Positions 59,623-64,000 of a stretch of DNA of 64,000 nucleotides are shown here, in pieces. The DNA comes from Bradyrhizobium sp. WSM3983. Lineage in GTDB: Bacteria > Pseudomonadota > Alphaproteobacteria > Rhizobiales > Xanthobacteraceae. The notes beneath the pieces were generated by a model. The model was not told the DNA's origin. It saw nothing but the letters and a program-made list of their open reading frames with translations, and did not search any database. Numbering within the stretch: position 1 is the first letter of the stretch; each line of letters opens with the position of its first letter. Position numbers and translations under genes: made by a program. The DNA lies in assembly GCF_000473045.1 (NCBI RefSeq), contig NZ_AXAY01000001.1, positions 454,931-518,930 of the forward strand, written 5' to 3'.

Positions 59623-61248
59623 TCATCCCGCGATCAAGGCCCGGCCCGGCCGCGCGAACGTGCTGCGTCCGTCTGTGACCACGGCCTCGCCTGCGACGAA
59701 TACCGAACGGATGCCTGCGGGCATTTCCGTCGGCGTCTCGAACGTCGCCTTGTCCATGATGGTCTCGTCGAACAGCGTGAGATCCGCGATCATGCCCGGC
59801 CGCAGGATGCCGCGGTCGGACAGGCCAAAGCGCTGGGCGGGCATCGCCGTCATCCGCCGTACGGCATCTTCCAACGTCAGCCAGCCTTGCTCGCGCGTCA
59901 GGCGGCCGGCGACGCGCGGGAAACTGCCATAGGCGCGCGGATGCGGCTTGGTGCCCGGGCGCGGAATGCCGTCGGAGCCGACCATGTGCAGGCGATGGGT
60001 GAAGGCCGCGCGCAGATCGGCCTCATCGAGCTGGAACATGATGATGCCGGTCTGGCCCTGGTCCTCCTCGATGCACCGAACCATGAGATCGAACGGCGAG
60101 ATGCCCAGCTCGCGCGCGGCATCGACCATCGACTTGCCCTCGAGCGGCTTCAGCGCGGGATTGCCGGTGCCGGAGATGCGCACATTGTGCCAGCCGATCA
60201 GCACGATCTTGGACTGCGCCGCATGCGGATCGGGATCGCCCTCCTCCACCAGCATGCGCAGCGCCTCGCGCTCGGCCGGATCGCGCAGCCGCGCACGCAG
60301 CGCGTCGATGCCGCCTTCGAGCGCGGGCGGCGGCAGCAATTGCAGCATGTAGGAACTGCCGGCGGGATACGGATACATGTCGAAGGAGATATCGATCCCC
60401 TCCGCGCGCGCGGCCTCGAGCCGGTCGAGCGCCTTGGGGATCGCGCCCCAGTTCGGCTTTCCCGCCGATTGCAGATGCGACAGCAGCCCCGCCGCGCCCG
60501 AGGCGCGCAGGATCGCGATGAACTCGTCGATGGATTGCAGCAGACCCGCCTCGTAGCTGCGGATATGCGCGGTGAGCAGCTTGCCGTGAGCCCGCACCGT
60601 CTCCGCCAGCGCGCACAGCTCGTTGGTGTCGGCATAGGCGCTCGGCGGATAGACGAGGCCGAGCGACAGGCCGGCGGCGCCTTGGGCGAGCTGCTGCGCG
60701 AGCAGCGCCTGCATCGCCGCGATCTCCGGCTCCGTCGCCGCGCGGCGGTCGTAACCGAGCACGGCGAGCCGGATTGCGGCATGCCCGACCAGCGAGACGA
60801 AGTTGAGCGCCACGCCCGGCCCTTCCAGCGCCAGCCGGTAGCCGTCAAAACTGTCGAAGACTTCGTTCGCCCGGGTTTCGCCGGCGAGACCCGAGAAGTG
60901 CAGGCGCAGCATCTCGGCGGAGCCTGCGGTCGCCGGATAGAGCGAGAAGCAGCAATTGCCGACCACAAGCGTGGTCACGCCCTGCAACGCCTTCTCGGGC
61001 CGATCAGGCTCGCGCAGGCAGATCAGGTCGTCATGGCAATGGGCGTCGATGAAGCCCGGCGCGAGATAACATCCGCGCGCGTCGATGATGTCGGCCCCCT
61101 CCGCCGGCAGCGAGCCGCCGATCGCCGCGATGTGGCGACCACTGATGCGCAAATCGGCCTCGAACCACGGTGCGCCGGTGCCGTCGATCAGCCGGGCATT
61201 GCGGATGAGCGTGTCCTTAGCCCTGCTTTGGCTTGTACCTTGGGGCAT
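59623..61248 (-). CDS. D-aminoacylase / N-acyl-D-amino-acid amidohydrolase
   Basis: 541-aa zinc amidohydrolase. Metal ligands are in FIDAH70-C-H72-DD, typical of D-aminoacylases; the catalytic region VVGNCCFSLYP and HIRSYEAGLLQSIDEFI follow, as does the Asp-containing MVGSDGIPRPGTKPHPRAYG. The C-terminal strand ends AGEAVVTDGRSTFARPGR. It would hydrolyse N-acyl-D-amino acids or N-carbamoyl compounds. GAGGAG lies just before ATG 61248. It is 10 bp after the MFS gene, so co-transcribed. Confidence 0.93.
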   Translation of the reverse strand: MPQGTSQSRAKDTLIRNARLIDGTGAPWFEADLRISGRHIAAIGGSLPAEGADIIDARGCYLAPGFIDAHCHDDLICLREPDRPEKALQGVTTLVVGNCCFSLYPATAGSAEMLRLHFSGLAGETRANEVFDSFDGYRLALEGPGVALNFVSLVGHAAIRLAVLGYDRRAATEPEIAAMQALLAQQLAQGAAGLSLGLVYPPSAYADTNELCALAETVRAHGKLLTAHIRSYEAGLLQSIDEFIAILRASGAAGLLSHLQSAGKPNWGAIPKALDRLEAARAEGIDISFDMYPYPAGSSYMLQLLPPPALEGGIDALRARLRDPAEREALRMLVEEGDPDPHAAQSKIVLIGWHNVRISGTGNPALKPLEGKSMVDAARELGISPFDLMVRCIEEDQGQTGIIMFQLDEADLRAAFTHRLHMVGSDGIPRPGTKPHPRAYGSFPRVAGRLTREQGWLTLEDAVRRMTAMPAQRFGLSDRGILRPGMIADLTLFDETIMDKATFETPTEMPAGIRSVFVAGEAVVTDGRSTFARPGRALIAG

Positions 61249-61258
61249 GCCCCTCTCC

Positions 61259-62578
61259 TCATTGGGCCGGCACGACGTCCGGCGGCAGCGTTTCGGCGAA
61301 ATCGGGAATCGATTCGATCCGCCCCAACACCACGACATAGAAGAAGATACCGATCAGCAGCACGACGCCGGCGATCATGAAGGCACCGGCAAAGGATTGC
61401 GTCCAGTCGACGACGATACCAGTCACGATCGGCGCGAGCACACCCATCATGTTATTGGTGAAATTGAGAATGCCGCCGACAGTTCCCGCGCCGCCCTTCG
61501 GCGCGATCAGCGACACGATCGAGGACCCGACGGGCGCGGCGGCGGACAATCCCGAGATCGCGATCGACAGCCACAGCAGCGCCCAGCCAGGCTTCACGGT
61601 GAAGGCGGCGCCGATGACGGCAAGCCCCATCAGCATGCCGACGATGATCACCGACTGGCGCACCCGCGTGCTGTCGTAACAGCGCGTGATCAAATGATCC
61701 ACCAGGAACCCGCCGATCAGGAGGTCCGACAGCGTCGCGAAAATCCAGGGAATCGTCGAATAGCCCGCAGCCGACATCAGATTCATATGCATGGTCTGGG
61801 CGAGATAGCCCGGCAACCATGTGAGGAAGAGATAGAAGGTGTAGCCATAGGCGGAGAACCCGATGGTCAGGCCCCAGACCTTGCGGTTGCGCAAGAGGTA
61901 GCCGAGCATGCGGCTCTGCCCCGCCGTGGCAGGACCTTCCGGCGTGCCGCCGCCGGCGATGATGTAGTCGTGCTCCGCCTTGGAGAGCTTCGGATCTTCG
62001 CTCGGATTTCGATAGATGACGTAGTAGGCGACGAAATACAGAAAGCTCAGCAGCGCGGTGACGCCGAAACCCCAGCGCCAGCCGTAGAGAAAGATCACAT
62101 AGGCGACCAGCGGCACGCCGATCACGTTGGAGAATTTGGCGGCGGAATCGAAGATCGCAGTCGAACGCGCGCGTTCGTCGAGCGGAAACCAATGGCCGGT
62201 CGCCTTCTGGCTGGCCGGAAAGGCCGGTGCTTCCGCGACGCCGAGCAACAGGCGCGCGCCGGCGATGCCCCAAAGTCCGCTGGCAAGCGCGGTGATGGTG
62301 GCGGCGACCGCCCACAGGAAGGTGCTGGCGCGGCCGACCATGGTGACGCCGAAGCGGTCGAGCACCATGCCGCCGGGGACTTGCAGCAGCGAATAGGTCC
62401 AGAAGAACGCGCTGCCGAGCAGCCCGATGTCCGTGGCGGAGAGGCCAAGCTCCCTGGTGAGTTCGGGCGTCGCGGCGGAGAGCCCGACGCGATCGATGTA
62501 GTTGATGAGAATTCCGACGCCGAGGAGGCAGCCGATCAGCCAGCGTCGCCCGGGTACCTGTTGGCCTGCCTTCGCCAT
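61259..62578 (-). CDS. MFS transporter (ACS-family-like)
   Basis: 439-aa twelve-helix transporter of the anion:cation symporter type. The N-terminal RRWLIGCLLGVGILINYIDR with GLSAATPELT is characteristic, as is the loop motif GGMVLDRFGVTMVGR. A cytoplasmic loop lies about residues 195-230. ACS members import organic acids or sugar acids; here the substrate may be the acyl amino acid handled by the enzyme next door. GAGGA before ATG 62578 supports the start. Confidence 0.93.
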   Translation of the reverse strand: MAKAGQQVPGRRWLIGCLLGVGILINYIDRVGLSAATPELTRELGLSATDIGLLGSAFFWTYSLLQVPGGMVLDRFGVTMVGRASTFLWAVAATITALASGLWGIAGARLLLGVAEAPAFPASQKATGHWFPLDERARSTAIFDSAAKFSNVIGVPLVAYVIFLYGWRWGFGVTALLSFLYFVAYYVIYRNPSEDPKLSKAEHDYIIAGGGTPEGPATAGQSRMLGYLLRNRKVWGLTIGFSAYGYTFYLFLTWLPGYLAQTMHMNLMSAAGYSTIPWIFATLSDLLIGGFLVDHLITRCYDSTRVRQSVIIVGMLMGLAVIGAAFTVKPGWALLWLSIAISGLSAAAPVGSSIVSLIAPKGGAGTVGGILNFTNNMMGVLAPIVTGIVVDWTQSFAGAFMIAGVVLLIGIFFYVVVLGRIESIPDFAETLPPDVVPAQ

Positions 62579-62828
62579 TTTGAATCCTCGCTTGGAACGC
62601 AGGCTCGCGTCTCTCGCCCCGAATGGGAACGAGAACTTCGCCGCGCCTGCTGTTGCATTGTCTCTTATAGTGGACAATATTATCTTATAGCGTCACGTTA
62701 GATATTCTGGCGGCGTGATGTCAAGAGTGGACATGCGAGGGCGCGATCGGCCCGCAGCCGGGACGCGCGACGACGGCGCTACGGCCCGATGCAGGTGCAT
62801 CGGCCGCAGCGCTGCCGCTCGACTGAAT

Positions 62829-63599
62829 TCAGGGACGATCCGAGAGTTCGGTTGCGGTGGCGACGAGGTCGTCGAGCAGCGCAGTCCTGCGCTCCTTCAC
62901 CGAGTCCGCGGGAACGACGAAGCAAAGCGTCGCGACCGCGACACCCTTCTTGTCGCGGATGGGGGCGGCAAGACACGACGTGAACCGATCGGACAGCGCC
63001 GTCGTCACGCATTTGCCGTCACGTCGCGCGCGCGCGACGTCCTTGATGAAATCGTCGATATCGAGGACGCGGCCGTCCGGAAGGCGGAAATCCTCTTTCG
63101 GAACGAACGCGCGAATGTCTGTCGGGCTCATATGATCCAACAGCAACCTGCCGGATGCGGTCCACGGCAGCGGCACCTCGATGCCGACATCCGTCGTGAT
63201 CCGGAACAGGCCCGACCCGTCCCTTGTATCGACCACAACGTATTTGCGGCCACGCAACGCACAGAGTTGCGCGGTGGCACTATGCTGGGTCGCCAGCCGG
63301 TCGAGGGCTTCGCGGCATCGGCGATGCAGCGGATTGGCCTCCGCATAGGCGCGCCCGTAGAGATGCACGGCCTTGCCGAAATAGACCTGACCGCCTTCGC
63401 CAACGCTCTCCAGCAGGTCCGCCTGGATCAGGCGGTTGGCGATGGCATAGACGGTCGATCGCGGCGCGCCCATTTGCTTGGCGAGGTCGCTGAGCCTGGA
63501 GGGCGCGCGCAAATGCAACAGCGCTTCCAGGAGATCGATGGTCCGATCAATCCCGTTCTGGCGTTCCGCGGGCGAGGTGCCCTTTTTGGATGCGGCCAA
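62829..63599 (-). CDS. IclR-family transcriptional regulator, TTG start
   Basis: 256-aa regulator. The N-terminal winged helix (GIDRTIDLLEALLHLRAPSR, LAKQMGAPRSTVYAIANRLI) is followed by the effector domain (YGRAYAEANPLHRRCREALD, LPWTASGRLLLDHM, SCLAAPIRDKKGVAVATLCF). The start appears to be TTG 63599; AAGGAT lies about 12 nt upstream. It is on the same strand and 250 bp upstream of the MFS gene, which it probably controls together with the aminoacylase and RidA genes. Confidence 0.9.
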   Translation of the reverse strand: MAASKKGTSPAERQNGIDRTIDLLEALLHLRAPSRLSDLAKQMGAPRSTVYAIANRLIQADLLESVGEGGQVYFGKAVHLYGRAYAEANPLHRRCREALDRLATQHSATAQLCALRGRKYVVVDTRDGSGLFRITTDVGIEVPLPWTASGRLLLDHMSPTDIRAFVPKEDFRLPDGRVLDIDDFIKDVARARRDGKCVTTALSDRFTSCLAAPIRDKKGVAVATLCFVVPADSVKERRTALLDDLVATATELSDRP

Positions 63600-63874
63600 A
63601 CCTCACATATCCTTCGTCAGCTTCGCCTGCGGTTTTTGGCATAAACCGCGCCGACGGTATAGCGTGTCCGGCTTTTCCGCTTTCAGAATTCGGCTTAAAG
63701 TTGCTCAGCGCCAGCCGACGGTGTTGCCGTCGGTGTGGCACCGGTGAGTCACGAGCCCTGCATCTAGCGAACGGGGTTCTCAGGATCCAATTCGAAGATG
63801 CCGGCAACCTCCGCGAAGAGGGTCGATACGGCATCTTGCCTCGGGCATTCCTCGATGGAAATAGCGCGCCTCGA
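63600..63874. other. Intergenic region with one hairpin
   Basis: Contains a perfect 7-bp stem CCGACGG (63715-63721) and CCGTCGG (63727-63733) around TGTTG, a possible terminator of the gene entering from the right. No gene is recognised. The IclR promoter must be here. Confidence 0.4.
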
Positions 63875-64000
63875 CTACCCGCGCGCCTTGCTCCAGTCGG
63901 GCGCGACCGTGCCCGAGACGCCTTCGAGGGCGCCGTCGACGAGCTCGAACACCAGGACGCGGGCGGCATCGACCGGGCCCGGCATGGTGACGCGTCCCTT
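63875..64000 (-). CDS. C-terminal end of an unidentified gene, cut by window edge
   Basis: An open frame enters from the right edge and ends at TAG 63875-63877, giving 41 residues: GRVTMPGPVDAARVLVFELV, DGALEGVSGTVAPDW, SKARG. The codon composition matches neighbouring genes. Too short to assign a family. Confidence 0.5.
   Translation of the reverse strand, partial: KGRVTMPGPVDAARVLVFELVDGALEGVSGTVAPDWSKARG

Noticed and set aside
59542..61380. A 612-codon plus-strand frame opposite the D-aminoacylase gene
   Set aside because: Composition is that of a GC-rich shadow, and the minus strand carries a complete enzyme with metal ligands.
61085..62701. A 538-codon plus-strand frame opposite the MFS transporter
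   Set aside because: Arg/Gln/Asp/His-rich translation typical of antisense frames; the minus strand shows a proper twelve-helix protein.

Overview
The window looks like a chromosomal segment of an alphaproteobacterium, most probably Bradyrhizobium. The main reasons are the high G+C content, a cytochrome bc1 operon in which cytochromes b and c1 are one fused polypeptide (fbcF-fbcH), a fused trpE(G) with an attenuating trp leader, and several long palindromic intergenic repeats that I associate with Bradyrhizobium. This is recognition from the sequence alone; no search was run.

Layout. 1-8 kb: a truncated chemotaxis receptor, a LysR regulator divergent from a SnoaL-like protein, a glutathione S-transferase, a PhzS-like flavin monooxygenase, a frameshifted glycine-rich secreted protein with a FixK/FNR-type box upstream, a thioesterase and mutY. 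8-18 kb: a housekeeping block on the plus strand (DUF721/DciA-like, a DsbA-family protein with a TTG start, smc, an Rsm22-like methyltransferase, lemA with an M48 protease, two adjacent P-loop ATPases, a GIY-YIG protein). 18-28 kb: apt, trpL-trpE(G), a dienelactone hydrolase, the fbcF-fbcH operon with a strong terminator, trmL, queE-queD, hemF and a HAD phosphatase.

28.5-43 kb is clearly accessory. It holds an IS66 transposase remnant, many small secreted proteins, a PQQ alcohol dehydrogenase with a lanthanide-type Asp-x-Asp motif followed by its cytochrome c and a XoxJ-like binding protein, an adenylate cyclase fused to a periplasmic formylglycine-generating-enzyme-like domain, and a run of decayed genes. 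The decayed genes are an isomerase fragment, a TauD-like dioxygenase broken by a 20-bp tandem duplication, a TPR protein with two nonsense codons, a porin with a 1-bp frameshift, and a TauE/SafE gene lacking its N-terminal part.

43-53.5 kb returns to core genes: a minus-strand operon DUF1285-Nudix-DUF6111-cca with overlapping starts and stops, and a plus-strand moxR-DUF58-DUF4159-membrane protein operon of the BatA/aerotolerance type. 54.5-59.1 kb is a zinc-homeostasis unit: a perfect palindromic Zur-type box, a 61-residue unknown protein, a ZigA-like COG0523 GTPase, a His-rich DUF2946-like protein and a TonB-dependent receptor, with a DUF1007 protein on the other side. 59.2-63.6 kb is a minus-strand D-amino-acid/amide salvage-like set (RidA, D-aminoacylase, MFS transporter) next to an IclR regulator. 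The right edge cuts the C-terminal end of an unidentified gene. No tRNA, rRNA or CRISPR array was seen.
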